This document shows positions 14,877-24,098 of a stretch of 64,000 nucleotides of DNA, one piece after another. Every line of letters starts with the position of its first letter. Within the stretch, counting starts at the first letter, position 1. Source of the DNA: Arthrobacter livingstonensis (GTDB taxonomy: Bacteria > Actinomycetota > Actinomycetes > Actinomycetales > Micrococcaceae); NCBI RefSeq assembly GCF_003219815.1, contig NZ_QJVD01000001.1, positions 186,001 to 250,000 of the forward strand, read 5' to 3'. The notes under the pieces were generated by a model. That model saw nothing but the letters and a program-made list of their open reading frames with translations. It was not told the DNA's origin and searched no databases. A program made the translations under genes and the position numbers.

Positions 14877-15593
14877 CTACGCGTCCGGGAAGTGGGTTTC
14901 CATGAAGGAGTCCCACTGGGCGCCAATGGCGGCCAAAGCGGCCGCGCCGAGGCCGTACGTGGAGGCGATGATTTGGGCGCCGGGGTGTTCGCGGAGACCC
15001 TCGACGGGCGCCTGCTGGGCCAGGACCAGCAGGCCGTCGCCATGCTCGGCGTAGTCAGCCACGGTCAGCCCCACCTGCGAGTCGGTGCGGTACCAGACCT
15101 TGCCGCTGAGGGTGGCGCCTGTATTGAGCGTGACCTTGTAGGCTTCGCCGGGATCGGGCAGCCAGCCGGTGTCGATCCCCAGGGCGTCCCACAGGTTGGT
15201 GTGCGCGGCGCTGGTGCCATCGACGAAAACGGTGCGCCGGGGCGTGTGCGGATGGCGGTCCAGGGCGAACTTCAACTGCTGGAGGAAAATGGTCCAGCCC
15301 TCGGTGATGTCGGAGTCGTATTTGGCCCATTCCCCGGTGGCTTTCCCGCGCGTCATGGTCACCAAGGTGCCGTCCGGATGCGGTTCGAGCGTAAAGGCGT
15401 CGCCCATGGACAGGTCAAGGTGAAGGTGGTCTTCGCCTTCCTTGACGCTGCCGTAGTAAATCTGCCGGATTTCCTCGTCCAGGCCCTCCATTTCCCAGCC
15501 GTGCCACTGGGCGATTTTGGCCGGTTCGCGCAGCATTCGCCATACTTGTTCCGCGTCCGCATTGACGAGGACTGAGAGCTGATTCGTGTCCAT
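14877..15593 (-). CDS. SRPBCC/AHSA1-domain protein
   Basis: A 238-residue protein with two halves. The first is an AHSA1/START-like fold (QLSVLVNADAEQVWRMLREP, WHGWEMEGLDEEI, GWTIFLQQLKFALD). The second half (about 125-238: GWLPDPGEAYKVTLNTGATL through YGLGAAALAAIGAQWDSFME) appears to be a related or appended domain. These folds bind hydrophobic ligands or act as Aha1-like cofactors; the ligand is unknown. It has no obvious operon partner. Confidence 0.8.
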   Translation of the reverse strand: MDTNQLSVLVNADAEQVWRMLREPAKIAQWHGWEMEGLDEEIRQIYYGSVKEGEDHLHLDLSMGDAFTLEPHPDGTLVTMTRGKATGEWAKYDSDITEGWTIFLQQLKFALDRHPHTPRRTVFVDGTSAAHTNLWDALGIDTGWLPDPGEAYKVTLNTGATLSGKVWYRTDSQVGLTVADYAEHGDGLLVLAQQAPVEGLREHPGAQIIASTYGLGAAALAAIGAQWDSFMETHFPDA

Positions 15594-15650
15594 GAAACGT
15601 AATCTACGCCCGTTCCGGGGAACCGGCTAGTTCGCCACCCGGTCCCCGAC

Positions 15651-15719
15651 CTCGGACTGCACGCCCGGGCTGAGCACTTCCTCCGGCGTCATCCATGTCA
15701 GCTCAAGTGCGTCCTGCCG
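15651..15719 (-). pseudogene. 69-bp duplicated fragment of the Nudix gene
   Basis: Bases 15651-15719 repeat bases 16542-16610, near the 3' end of the Nudix gene, in the same orientation with a single mismatch. The fragment encodes the tract around DALELTWMTPEEVLSPGVQS but has no start. It sits in the 301-bp gap before the lipoprotein gene, and with the intact copy it brackets that gene. No other feature is visible in the gap. Confidence 0.85.
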
Positions 15720-15894
15720 TCCGGTCTCATCTAAATTGGGCACCGGAGGTTGAATAGCGCCAATCCGCGGACCCCGTGATTCAGAAGGTCCCGGCCCTCA
15801 CTTCAAATTGTCCGCAGATTTCCACGCACCGGACCCAGCCAGGCCCGGTGAACTCACAGCAGGACCTACGGGGTGGCAGGGTAGATTTGATGGA

Positions 15895-16353
15895 ATGAAG
15901 GGGTTCGCAGCATCTTTGACCCTTGGCGCCTGCATCGTGTGCATGGTTGCGGGGTGCCATTCCCCTGCTGGACCAGCCAATGTGCCAACGACAGCAGCCG
16001 GTCCGGGTGATGCTGTGGCAACTCCCGTCCCCGGCAGGTACCCGACGCCGTACCGCTACTGCGGCTTCACGTCCGGGTACGACCTCCCAGTTATCGCAGA
16101 CGCTGCGACGAGTAACAGGGTGCATCTAGTGCTGGACACGCCTACCTTCCTGATCCTTAGTCGCGATTGCACACACGGCGTTTCGGTGCTGAAGGACCAG
16201 CCGTCCGCCTCGCGGATTCTGACCTACTACCCGAACGCGAACCATGCTTACGCGGTCGTTATTGACGTGCAAAGCCCGAGAACCAAAGTTACCTTTACAC
16301 TTGTCAGCGGCACTGTCAGGTCAATACAGATCGATGCGGATCCGCTTCACTAG
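15895..16353 (+). CDS. Predicted lipoprotein of unknown function
   Basis: A 152-residue protein with a lipoprotein signal: MKGFAASLTLGACIVCMVAGC, lipobox VAGC. A Pro/Thr/Ala-rich stretch follows, then a small beta-rich domain (YRYCGFTSGYDLPVIADAA, LILSRDCTHGVSVL) with two Cys that could form a disulfide. The ATG at 15895 is chosen to begin at the signal peptide; the site before it is weak. The gene lies between the Nudix fragment and the intact Nudix gene, on the opposite strand to both, and may have arrived with that duplication. Confidence 0.65.
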   Translation: MKGFAASLTLGACIVCMVAGCHSPAGPANVPTTAAGPGDAVATPVPGRYPTPYRYCGFTSGYDLPVIADAATSNRVHLVLDTPTFLILSRDCTHGVSVLKDQPSASRILTYYPNANHAYAVVIDVQSPRTKVTFTLVSGTVRSIQIDADPLH

Positions 16354-16478
16354 ATTGTCGACAACCAGCCAGTTGGACGTGATTAACGATGACGTTCAGG
16401 CAAAGGCAGTAATGGCGGTTTCGACGGCTCCGGGCGTTGCCGGGCCTGGATATCGACAGGCACCGGCGGCGGGCTCGA

Positions 16479-17018
16479 TTACCGTCCCAGCCCGGCGTAG
16501 GAGATCGCCTGGCGGACCAGTGCGCCGCGGCCGCCCACGAACTCGGACTGCACGCCCGGGCTGAGCACTTCCTCCGGCGTCATCCATGTCAGCTCGAGTG
16601 CGTCCTGCCGGGGGGTGCATTCGCCGGTCACCGGGATCACGTACACGAGGGCAACGGCGTGCTGGCGCTCGTCGGTGAACCCGGTTTCCGAGGGGGAGGG
16701 CAGGTATTCGGCCACCGTGAACGGCACGGGGCTGACCGGCAGCTGGGGGAAGGCCAGCGGTCCCAGGTCCTTCTCCACATGGCGCACCAGGGCCGCCCGG
16801 ATGGTTTCGCGGTACAGCACGCGCCCGGACACCAGGGTGCGGACCATGCTGCCCTCGTCGTCGGCCTGCAGCAGCAAGCCCACCTCGTTCACGTAGCCCA
16901 GGGGATCCAGGCGCACGGGCACCACTTCGATATAGACCATGGGAAGGCGGTTCCGGGCCTCGTACAGGTCCTCGTTGGACAGCCAGCCGGGATACGGATC
17001 AGGGGTACGGACACTCAT
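16479..17018 (-). CDS. Nudix hydrolase (DUF4916-type)
   Basis: A 179-residue Nudix-fold protein. It begins MSVRTPDPYPGWLSNEDLY. The Nudix-box region is GRVLYRETIRAALVRHVEKD, which has the R-E-T-x-x-x-A core but lacks the canonical REUXEE acidic pair. This matches the DUF4916 subgroup, whose activity is uncertain. The C-terminus carries LELTWMTPEEVLSPGVQSEF. A 69-bp part is duplicated at 15651. Confidence 0.8.
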   Translation of the reverse strand: MSVRTPDPYPGWLSNEDLYEARNRLPMVYIEVVPVRLDPLGYVNEVGLLLQADDEGSMVRTLVSGRVLYRETIRAALVRHVEKDLGPLAFPQLPVSPVPFTVAEYLPSPSETGFTDERQHAVALVYVIPVTGECTPRQDALELTWMTPEEVLSPGVQSEFVGGRGALVRQAISYAGLGR

Positions 17019-17073
17019 GTATCAGTTCTACCCCATGAACCCCGCGCGGACATCCTCCCCTCTCCGCAGCATG

Positions 17074-17772
17074 CTAAACAACAGGCGAACGCAGGATTCT
17101 CAGGCGGCCGCCGTCGGGCGTTCGCACCGTCAAAACGTTCGCAGTCGACGCCACCTGAATGCCCTCCTGGGTAAGCCGCGCACCCAAGGCGGTCAGGTCG
17201 CCGTCGTACTCAAGGCCCAGCTCGACGCCGGTCACCTGGTGGGGGTGCACGGCCACCAGCCCGCCGTTCCTGGCTTGGAAGGCGGTGCGGCCGTCGGGTC
17301 GGCGGGCGGTGGGCCGGGCGCCAATGTCCGCGAGGACCTTTCGCGCGGCGTCGACATCCGGGGTGAGCCACGACTGAACCACGGTCAGGGGGCCGGGGAT
17401 GCGGGGCGCGAGATCTGTGACGGCCTCGGCCAGGAAGCTGAAGCCGCCGGGCGCGGTGACAAGCGCGGCACCTGTGCCTGTGCCGAGAGGGCCGCCATCG
17501 GCGTCGCGGTCGGAGTCAAGCAGTGTGGCGCGGGTGCCGTCGGCAAGCGTGCGGCGGACAAAGATGTCCGGGTCCCGTAGCTCGAAGCTCATCGCCGTGG
17601 TGCCGTCCCGGGGCTCACCCTCGGCCACCCTGCGCAGGCCAATCTTGCCGTCGCCGCAGTCAAAAACGCGCCAGTCGCCGTAATTTTCCGTGCACTTCAG
17701 CCCCAAAGCAACGAGTAGCGCCGCATAGCCGTCCATTCTGGAGGTGAAAAGGACGGGGCGGACACGCAGCAT
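17074..17772 (-). CDS. VOC/glyoxalase-superfamily protein
   Basis: A 232-residue protein made of two VOC-type beta-alpha-beta-beta-beta units (LRVRPVLFTSRMDGYAALLV through YGDWRVFDCGDGKIGLRR, and GPLTVVQSWLTPDVDAARKV through ARNGGLVAVHPH). Metal-ligand positions of glyoxalase I are not clearly kept, so binding or resistance functions are as likely as catalysis. The start is at the ATG at 17772, with GGAG a few bases before; an earlier in-frame start at 17808 reads into repeat-rich sequence. Confidence 0.75.
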   Translation of the reverse strand: MLRVRPVLFTSRMDGYAALLVALGLKCTENYGDWRVFDCGDGKIGLRRVAEGEPRDGTTAMSFELRDPDIFVRRTLADGTRATLLDSDRDADGGPLGTGTGAALVTAPGGFSFLAEAVTDLAPRIPGPLTVVQSWLTPDVDAARKVLADIGARPTARRPDGRTAFQARNGGLVAVHPHQVTGVELGLEYDGDLTALGARLTQEGIQVASTANVLTVRTPDGGRLRILRSPVV

Positions 17773-17809
17773 GGCAACTCCAGGGTCGGTGGTGTCCAAG
17801 GCTAGCAAG

Positions 17810-17850
17810 CCCGCTCGGGCCTGCCCCGCTCGGGCCAGCCCCGCTCGGGC
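17810..17850. repeat. Short tandem repeat, three copies of a 15-bp unit
   Basis: cccgctcgggcc occurs at 17810, 17825 and 17840, with a 15-bp period, between the divergent VOC and YdeI genes. It occupies the space where their promoters should be. Confidence 0.8.
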
Positions 17851-17887
17851 CGGCGGCCTTGCGTCCGGCGGGAACTAGGCTTGGGGC

Positions 17888-18475
17888 ATGGCCGAACTCC
17901 CTGAACTCCTAGTCCCCGACCTGGCATCTTGGCGGGACTGGCTGGTACGCAACCACACGACGAGCACCGGCGTCAGGCTGGTGCTGCATAAGAAGGGCGG
18001 CACCGTCACGGCGCTCGATTACGCGGCGGCGCTGGATGAAGCGCTGTGCTTTGGCTGGATCGACGGCGTGGTGGGCCGGCGGGACGAGGAATCCTTTGTG
18101 CGCCGGTTCAGCCCGCGCACCAAGTCCAGCAAGTGGTCCCAAATCAATGTCGGTCATTTCCACAGATTGTCACTGGACGGGCGGATGACCCCAGCCGGGG
18201 TGGCTGCGGCTGATGCCGCCAAGGCTGACGGCCGCTGGGAGGCCGCCTATGCCGGGCAGGCAAGCGCGGAGATTCCTGGCGAACTGGCCGCCGCGATTGC
18301 AGACAGTCCCCGCGCACAGGCCATGTTCGATGTCCTCACCGCCACCAACCGTTATTCGTTTATTTACCGCATCGCCAACGTCAAGACCCCGGCCGCCCGG
18401 GCCGCGAACATCGCGCGTTTCGTTCAGATGCTCGAAGCGGGCGAGACTCCCTACCCGCAGAAGCGCCGCCCCTGA
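17888..18475 (+). CDS. YdeI/OmpD-associated family protein
   Basis: A 195-residue protein of the YdeI family (bacteriocin/antimicrobial-peptide protection group). Family signatures are VRLVLHKKGGTVTALDYAAA, DEALCFGWIDGVVGRRDE, FSPRTKSSKWSQINV and the C-terminal helices ending ETPYPQKRRP. The biochemical role is unknown; YdeI-type proteins are linked to peptide resistance in enterobacteria. It is monocistronic here. Confidence 0.88.
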   Translation: MAELPELLVPDLASWRDWLVRNHTTSTGVRLVLHKKGGTVTALDYAAALDEALCFGWIDGVVGRRDEESFVRRFSPRTKSSKWSQINVGHFHRLSLDGRMTPAGVAAADAAKADGRWEAAYAGQASAEIPGELAAAIADSPRAQAMFDVLTATNRYSFIYRIANVKTPAARAANIARFVQMLEAGETPYPQKRRP

Positions 18476-18537
18476 ACAACCAGGCAGCAGTAGAAACCGC
18501 TGTCCAAGGCGTCAAATCTGCGTCTACTGCTAGCTAC

Positions 18538-19668
18538 CTAGTTGCCGAGAGTGGCGGCGGCCTCGAAGATCGTCCAGCGCTGCACGGCGGCGGAGAGCCT
18601 GCGGGGATCCGGTGCGCCAATGAGGCGTCCCGCAGTTTCGCGCACGAGCCGGGACGCCGTGTCCCGGCCGTGGGCCGGTAGCCGTTCGTCCCCCGCCGCG
18701 ATGGCCAGGTAGCGGCACAGGATTCCGGTGAACAGGCTGCCGTCGCCGCCGGGCTCCAGCCGCAGCCCGCCTCCCTGCACGCGCAGCTGAAGCTCGACGG
18801 CGTCGATGAGGTCCGCGGCCTGGCCCGCATACCTTGGGTGGTCCAGTTCCAGCAGGGCGGCCAGGATGGGGCCCTGGTTGTACGTGTAGATGGTCCGCTC
18901 CACGTCGCGGCCCGAGGCGGGGGGGTGGATTCCGTCCAGGTACAGCCCGAGTTCCGGGTCGAACAGCTCGGCGCGCAGCCAGTCCGCCACCGCCCGCGCC
19001 CGGTCCAGTTCGCCGATGCGCGCAAAGTGCAGCGCCGCGGGACCATTCGCCGGCGTGTTCTTGTAGTCCCGCTTCCGCGACCAGTGGATGCCGCCGCCCA
19101 GGACGTAGTCGTGGCCGGAGTGCAGCTGGTGGGTCAGCGTGGAGGAGGCGAAACCGGCGAGCGCCGCGTGCCGGACTGGCGGTCCGGACCCGCCTCTCGG
19201 TCCGGACCCGCCTCTCGGTCCGGACCCGCCTCTCGGTCCGGACCCGCAAGCGGCTGCCCGCGGGAGCTCGTTGAGCCTGCCGGCGGCGAGTGCCAGCCAG
19301 GCCATGTCGTCGTAATAGTAGTTGGGGAAGCGGCCAAAGTTGCGGACCATGATGCCGCGCAGCAGGGCCCCGGCCCGTGACAGCGCCACCGCCGCGGCCC
19401 CACTGTTGCCATGGCGGAGGTTGCGCAACCCGGAGTCCACGACGGCGTCGAGGTAGTGCGCCTGCCACCAGTAGTGCCATTCAGACCACGGAGCGGGAGC
19501 CTGTGCGGTGGGACTTGCAATGGCACCGATCCACGTGCCGGGAAGTCCCATGAGCCGGTGTCCGAAGCGGGCGTGGACGGCGGTGGACGCGTCGCCGGCG
19601 AGCACGTCCCAGTCCTCGGGCCCCACCGAGCCGTCATTGTGCCCCACACTGTTGCCGCTCATAGACAA
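18538..19668 (-). CDS. Glycoside hydrolase family 76 protein
   Basis: A 376-residue protein with an (alpha/alpha)6 layout typical of GH76 endo-alpha-1,6-mannanases. The paired catalytic Asp motif is in PNYYYDDMAWLALA, followed by GGGIHWSRKRDYKNTPANG and TYNQGPILAALLEL. There is no signal peptide, so action is probably intracellular on mannan fragments, or the enzyme is non-secreted. Residues about 141-163 are an in-frame GSGPRG repeat inserted between the DD helix and the next helix, encoded by an 18-bp minisatellite. Confidence 0.88.
   Translation of the reverse strand: MSMSGNSVGHNDGSVGPEDWDVLAGDASTAVHARFGHRLMGLPGTWIGAIASPTAQAPAPWSEWHYWWQAHYLDAVVDSGLRNLRHGNSGAAAVALSRAGALLRGIMVRNFGRFPNYYYDDMAWLALAAGRLNELPRAAACGSGPRGGSGPRGGSGPRGGSGPPVRHAALAGFASSTLTHQLHSGHDYVLGGGIHWSRKRDYKNTPANGPAALHFARIGELDRARAVADWLRAELFDPELGLYLDGIHPPASGRDVERTIYTYNQGPILAALLELDHPRYAGQAADLIDAVELQLRVQGGGLRLEPGGDGSLFTGILCRYLAIAAGDERLPAHGRDTASRLVRETAGRLIGAPDPRRLSAAVQRWTIFEAAATLGN
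19181..19247. repeat. 18-bp in-frame minisatellite inside the GH76 gene
   Basis: ggtccggacccgcctctc is repeated at 19181, 19199 and 19217, with a partial copy at 19235. Each unit adds Gly-Ser-Gly-Pro-Arg-Gly to a surface loop. Because 18 is a multiple of three, copy-number change would alter loop length without breaking the frame. Confidence 0.9.
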
Positions 19669-19767
19669 AGCGTACTGTTTGCCGTGAATCCAGTGGATTT
19701 CAGTTAGTATGCATTAACGCAGTTTCACGGCCCGCAGCGGGCCGGCGGACCTCAACGAGGAGGAAAC

Positions 19768-20547
19768 ATGGAAATTTCACAGAACGGCACCGTCGCGCTC
19801 ATCACCGGCGGCGCATCCGGCCTGGGTGCCGCCACGGCGAGGCGACTGCATGCGGCGGGGGCAGGCGTCGTGCTGGTGGACCTGCCAAGCTCCAGCGGTG
19901 CGGAGCTGGCCGCGGAACTTGGCGAACGCGCCGTATTTGCCCCCGCGGACGTCAGCAATGAGGACCAGGTGCGTGCGGCCATCAAGGCTGCGGCCGGACT
20001 GGGCACGCTGCGCATCGTGGTCAACTGTGCCGGAATCGCGACGCCGGGCAAGGTGCTGGGGCGCGAGGGCGTCCTGCCGCTGGAGCAGTTCAGCCGAGTG
20101 GTCCAGGTCAACTTGATCGGCACCTTCAATGTGGTGCGGCTGTGTGCCGAGGCCATGGCGGCCGCCGAACCGCTCGCCGGCGAGTACGGCCCGGAGCGCG
20201 GCGTCATTGTGAACACCGCGTCCGTGGCGGCCTTTGATGGACAGATCGGACAACCCGCCTATGCCGCGTCGAAGGGTGCCGTGGCGGCGATGACACTGCC
20301 CCTGGCCCGTGAACTGGCGCGCTCGCTGATCCGCGTGGTCACCATAGCGCCCGGCATTTTTGAGACGCCCATGCTGGCCGGGCTGCCGCAGGCCGCGCAG
20401 GATTCGCTGGGGCAGCAGGTGCCGCACCCGTCGCGCCTGGGGAAGCCGGCCGAGTACGCCGCGCTGGTGGAGCACATTGCCGCGAACGCCATGCTCAACG
20501 GCGAGACCATCCGGCTCGACGGAGCCATCCGGATGCAGCCCAAATGA
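19768..20547 (+). CDS. Short-chain dehydrogenase, 3-hydroxyacyl-CoA dehydrogenase (HSD10-like)
   Basis: A 259-residue SDR. The NAD site is [16 protein letters not shown], Asp39-type selector in VVLVDLPSS, then [11 protein letters not shown] and the catalytic Ser/YAASK in NTASVAAF and [11 protein letters not shown]. The insertion [16 protein letters not shown] matches HSD17B10-type 3-hydroxy-2-methylbutyryl-CoA dehydrogenases. The acyl-CoA dehydrogenase starts 4 bp inside its end (ATGA), so the pair likely degrades branched or short acyl-CoA. AGGAGG lies 6 nt before the ATG. It diverges from the GH76 gene. Confidence 0.9.
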   Translation: MEISQNGTVALITGGASGLGAATARRLHAAGAGVVLVDLPSSSGAELAAELGERAVFAPADVSNEDQVRAAIKAAAGLGTLRIVVNCAGIATPGKVLGREGVLPLEQFSRVVQVNLIGTFNVVRLCAEAMAAAEPLAGEYGPERGVIVNTASVAAFDGQIGQPAYAASKGAVAAMTLPLARELARSLIRVVTIAPGIFETPMLAGLPQAAQDSLGQQVPHPSRLGKPAEYAALVEHIAANAMLNGETIRLDGAIRMQPK

Positions 20548-21737
20548 TGGACGCCGTGCCTGGCCTGCCGAAGGCGGACTTTTACGACTTCGAATCCGCG
20601 CTGACGGAGCCTGAGGCCGCCAAGCTGGCGCAGCTGCGCGAGTTCCTGGCCGCCGAGGTGGCCCCCTACGCCACGGAGTGGTGGAACAACGCCGACTTCC
20701 CGGCGCACATCCTGCCCAAGATTGCGGCGCTGGGTCTCGCGGCCCCGGACCGCCGCCGGTACAGCCACCTGTTCACGGGCCTGGTGGTGGCGGAGATGAC
20801 GCGCACCGACACCTCGCTGGCCACGTTTTTCCTGGTCCACCACGACCTCTTCGTCCAGGCCCTCATTGATTTTGGCTCCGAGGATCAAAAGCAACGTCTG
20901 CTCCAGGACGCCATCGCGCTGAACTCCACTGGCGCCTTTGCCTTGACGGAGCCGGACCACGGCAGCGACGTGGCTGGCGGCATGGTCACCACCGCGCGCA
21001 GGGTGGAGGACGACGGCGTCACCTCCTGGGTGCTCAACGGCGCCAAGCGCTGGATCGGCAACGGGACGTTCTGCGACCACATGCTGCTCTGGGCGAAGGA
21101 TGCCGGGACCGGGGAGGTGCGCGGCTTCATCCTCGACGCCTCCCTGCCCGGTGTCACGCGGACCAAGATCGAACACAAGATCGCGCTGCGGACCGTGCAG
21201 AACGCGCACATCGTGTTGGACAACGTGCGCGTTGCGGAGCGGGACCGCTTCTCCGGGATCGGCTCCTTCAGCGACACAAACAAGTTGCTGCGCGCCTCCC
21301 GCATCTCGGTGGCCTGGCAGGCCGTGGGACAGCAGTTGGCGGCCTTCGATGTGGCCCGGGCGTACGCCGTCGAACGCCAACAGTTTGGCAAGCCGCTGGC
21401 GTCCTTCCAATTGATCCAGGCGCAGCTGGTGAAGATGCTGGGCAACGCGACGTCGTCCCTGGCCATGATGGTGCGAATTGCGGGGCTGCAGGACCGGGGC
21501 GGCGATGCCGACGCGACCATGGCGCAGGTGGCGCTCGCCAAGGCGCACACCACGGCGGCCATGCGGGAGACTGTCTCGCTGGGCCGGTCGATCCTGGGCG
21601 GCAACGGCATTGTCACCGATTACCGCATGGCGAAGATCTTCGCCGACGCCGAGGCCATCTATACCTATGAAGGCTCGCATGAGATCAACACCCTGATCGC
21701 AGGCCGGGCGATCACTGGCGTCTCCGCGATCGTGTAG
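20544..21737 (+). CDS. Acyl-CoA dehydrogenase (glutaryl-CoA dehydrogenase-like)
   Basis: A 397-residue FAD enzyme overlapping the SDR stop by 4 bp. Signature regions are [20 protein letters not shown] (FAD/substrate), [47 protein letters not shown] and the C-terminal catalytic base region [20 protein letters not shown], where Glu in YEGS is the expected base. This layout is closest to glutaryl-CoA dehydrogenase and other group members acting on short-chain acyl-CoA. The exact substrate cannot be fixed from sequence. Confidence 0.92.
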   Translation: MMDAVPGLPKADFYDFESALTEPEAAKLAQLREFLAAEVAPYATEWWNNADFPAHILPKIAALGLAAPDRRRYSHLFTGLVVAEMTRTDTSLATFFLVHHDLFVQALIDFGSEDQKQRLLQDAIALNSTGAFALTEPDHGSDVAGGMVTTARRVEDDGVTSWVLNGAKRWIGNGTFCDHMLLWAKDAGTGEVRGFILDASLPGVTRTKIEHKIALRTVQNAHIVLDNVRVAERDRFSGIGSFSDTNKLLRASRISVAWQAVGQQLAAFDVARAYAVERQQFGKPLASFQLIQAQLVKMLGNATSSLAMMVRIAGLQDRGGDADATMAQVALAKAHTTAAMRETVSLGRSILGGNGIVTDYRMAKIFADAEAIYTYEGSHEINTLIAGRAITGVSAIV

Positions 21738-21906
21738 CGCGCAACGTCCACAGGGGCACCCAGGCGGTAGAGCTGGTGTTTCCGTAGGCGACGTCAGGGA
21801 GACCAAAGGCCGCCCGCGGCCGATCGCCGGAAAGTCGCCGAGGAAATGGCGGCCCTGCCGTCGTCGCTCGCCCCGGCGAAGCCGTTCAGGACCGCCGCGG
21901 TTCGGG

Positions 21907-22710
21907 CTACCGCGGGTTGCGCTCGCCGGCCTCGATGGTGGCGTTAATGCGGTTGCCGTCCATGGGTGCAGGGCAGGTGCCGTAGTCGGTAAAGGCGCTG
22001 GGGTAGTTGATGGCGCGGTTGAAGTCCACGGTGACAGTGCCGTCGGGGCGCGGGCGGGTGAGTTCCACCTTGCGCCAGTGGGAGCTGGAGACGTTGTTGG
22101 TGTCGTCGAAGAACGTGACTATCAGGGAGCCGAGCGGGCCCTGCTCAGCGGCGAGGCGGTAAGTGGTGCCAGCCAGTTCAAACACGACGTCGCCCACCAG
22201 CACTGCGGTGCCGGGCACCTCGGGATTTGCGGTGGTGATGTCCACTTCCCGAGGCTCGGGGTAGCGCTCAAAGATGCCCGTGAAGACCAACTCCGGGTTG
22301 TAGCCAAACACCGGCACGGCCGTGAACTGCGTCAAGGTCGCGGACTGGGAGTCGCGGGTGCGGATCATGTAGCGGTTGGCGCGCATGCCCAGTTCAACCA
22401 CCACGGAGCCGGACTGGACCCACAGGAGCGACTCCTCATCCTGCAAGGTGGCCGTGATGATGCCGGAAACCGGGGCGCCGCCCTCCACCAGCGTGAGGGA
22501 GTCGTCCGGACCGGCCGTAAGGGCCGCCGTCGTACCATCAGTGCTCCACAGGCCGGGAAGGCCGTCCACGGTGGACGGCGCGTCGGGAAGCCATTGGAAG
22601 GAGGTGAGTGTCAGCCAGCCGTGCTCGGAGGCAAGTGCGGTGTTGCGGCCGGCGCGGAACCGGTCCCAGCGCTCGGTCAGGCGGGTGACTTCCGGGGTTT
22701 GCGTGCTCAT
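21907..22710 (-). CDS. DUF1684 domain-containing protein
   Basis: A 267-residue soluble protein of the DUF1684 family. Typical parts are RWDRFRAGRNTALASEHGWL near the start, the middle beta-sheet (AVPVFGYNPELVFTGIFERY) and the diagnostic C-terminus GTVTVDFNRAINYPSAFTDY with GTCPAP. The function is unknown. It is monocistronic, converging on the acyl-CoA dehydrogenase with a 169-bp gap in which I see no structure. Confidence 0.9.
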   Translation of the reverse strand: MSTQTPEVTRLTERWDRFRAGRNTALASEHGWLTLTSFQWLPDAPSTVDGLPGLWSTDGTTAALTAGPDDSLTLVEGGAPVSGIITATLQDEESLLWVQSGSVVVELGMRANRYMIRTRDSQSATLTQFTAVPVFGYNPELVFTGIFERYPEPREVDITTANPEVPGTAVLVGDVVFELAGTTYRLAAEQGPLGSLIVTFFDDTNNVSSSHWRKVELTRPRPDGTVTVDFNRAINYPSAFTDYGTCPAPMDGNRINATIEAGERNPR

Positions 22711-22936
22711 GGTCCTCCTGTCGGCGGATCAGCGGTGGATCCACAATTGCCACAACGGCGGCAGGCGGGGGCGTATTCCGGCGTTGGCCGGCCACGGACG
22801 GGTTGGGTTCCATAACGAAGGTGACAAGATTTGAGCGAACCCACATATCGGCGTCCATTCGGGATAGCTTGCACGTGGACCTGAATGTGGGGGTGTATCC
22901 GCTTCCCTACGTTAGGCGATCACACTGGGGGCAACG

Positions 22937-23368
22937 ATGGCCGATTACAGTTCACCACCATCCATGGTCCGCGGGCTTCCCGCCGCATGCGCCATCTTGA
23001 CGGTTGTCGCCGGCCTGATCCTCCCGCAATTCGATCCTGTGGATGAACCTGGGCACTGGTGGGTTCCAGGGTTCGTGGCATCAATTGTCTTTGCCGTGGC
23101 GACTCCTCTGGCGTTCACTTTGGTGGTCACGGGGCGGTTGTTGAAACAAGACCGCAAGCTTCGGTGGCTGGTCATCGGCTCCGGATTCCTGGCCATTCTT
23201 TCCGTCGCTGCAAGTTCGCTGATGCTTTCATACGGCAGTAGGTATGGCGCAAGCGGTGATATCGGAGGCACCCCGATGTGGCTCTTGTCGACGGGTGGAC
23301 TGTTGGCGGTGACCCTGGTGGCGTCGTGGTCCGTGCCACAACAAGGAAACCTTCCCGGGCGGCGATGA
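22937..23368 (+). CDS. Small four-helix membrane protein
   Basis: A 143-residue protein with four hydrophobic segments: LPAACAILTVVAGLILPQF, WWVPGFVASIVFAVATPLAF, LRWLVIGSGFLAILSVAASS and MWLLSTGGLLAVTLVASW. No domain recognised. The start at 22937 follows ggggcaacg. Confidence 0.65.
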   Translation: MADYSSPPSMVRGLPAACAILTVVAGLILPQFDPVDEPGHWWVPGFVASIVFAVATPLAFTLVVTGRLLKQDRKLRWLVIGSGFLAILSVAASSLMLSYGSRYGASGDIGGTPMWLLSTGGLLAVTLVASWSVPQQGNLPGRR

Positions 23369-23413
23369 CCCGAAGGCGCCGTCACCGGAACGAACTGGTG
23401 AAAGAATGGCGGG

Positions 23414-23968
23414 ATGGCAAGCAATACCGAGATGAACAAGGATATGTCCCGTTTCGAATTGGGTAGAGTGACTCCCTTGGATGGCGACCGCACGCAGCTG
23501 ACGCTCACGCGAGACTTTGCGGCGCCCGTCGAGCAGCTCTGGGCCATGCTGACGGATCCGGCCAAAACGGAAATGTGGTGGTGCCGGGTGAGGGGCAGGG
23601 CGCGCACCGGTTCCTCCTTTGACCTCAAGTGGCTCAACGTCAAGGACGAAGGCCACGGCATTGAGACCGACTGGTGGAACGGGCGGGTCGTGACAGCTGA
23701 AGCGCCGCACGTCCTGGAAATCACCAACGCCATGCACGGCACCATCCGCGCCGAGCTCACGGCCAACGGCACGGGTACCCGCTTGGTGTTCACCAACGTC
23801 ATTTCCGTGCCGGAGGAAGTCATCTTGATGTCCATGGCCGGCTGGCACGTCCACCTGGACCACCTGCAGGAGGCGCTGGAGGGGAAAAGCGTTGACTGGC
23901 AGCACTGGTGGGACGACTTTTACCCCTGCTGGGAGGAAATCCACGCCGCCTACACCGCCGCCGACTGA
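23414..23968 (+). CDS. SRPBCC/AHSA1-domain protein
   Basis: A 184-residue AHSA1-like protein (LTRDFAAPVEQLWAMLTDPA, then TEMWWCRVRGRARTGSSFDL, and the C-terminal helix GWHVHLDHLQEALEGK). It is a ligand-binding or Aha1-like fold of unknown partner. Two further in-frame ATGs (23432, 23444) could be the true start. It is followed by ppc after 130 bp. Confidence 0.82.
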   Translation: MASNTEMNKDMSRFELGRVTPLDGDRTQLTLTRDFAAPVEQLWAMLTDPAKTEMWWCRVRGRARTGSSFDLKWLNVKDEGHGIETDWWNGRVVTAEAPHVLEITNAMHGTIRAELTANGTGTRLVFTNVISVPEEVILMSMAGWHVHLDHLQEALEGKSVDWQHWWDDFYPCWEEIHAAYTAAD

Positions 23969-24098
23969 CACGCTTTGAGACAAACTGGCGGGCGTGGGAG
24001 CCGGCGCAGTAGTATCCAACGGGCCCCACCATCGCCCCCACCGTATTCAACGCCGCATACGAGCAACCAAGAATCACAGACCGTAAGGACGCTGACTC

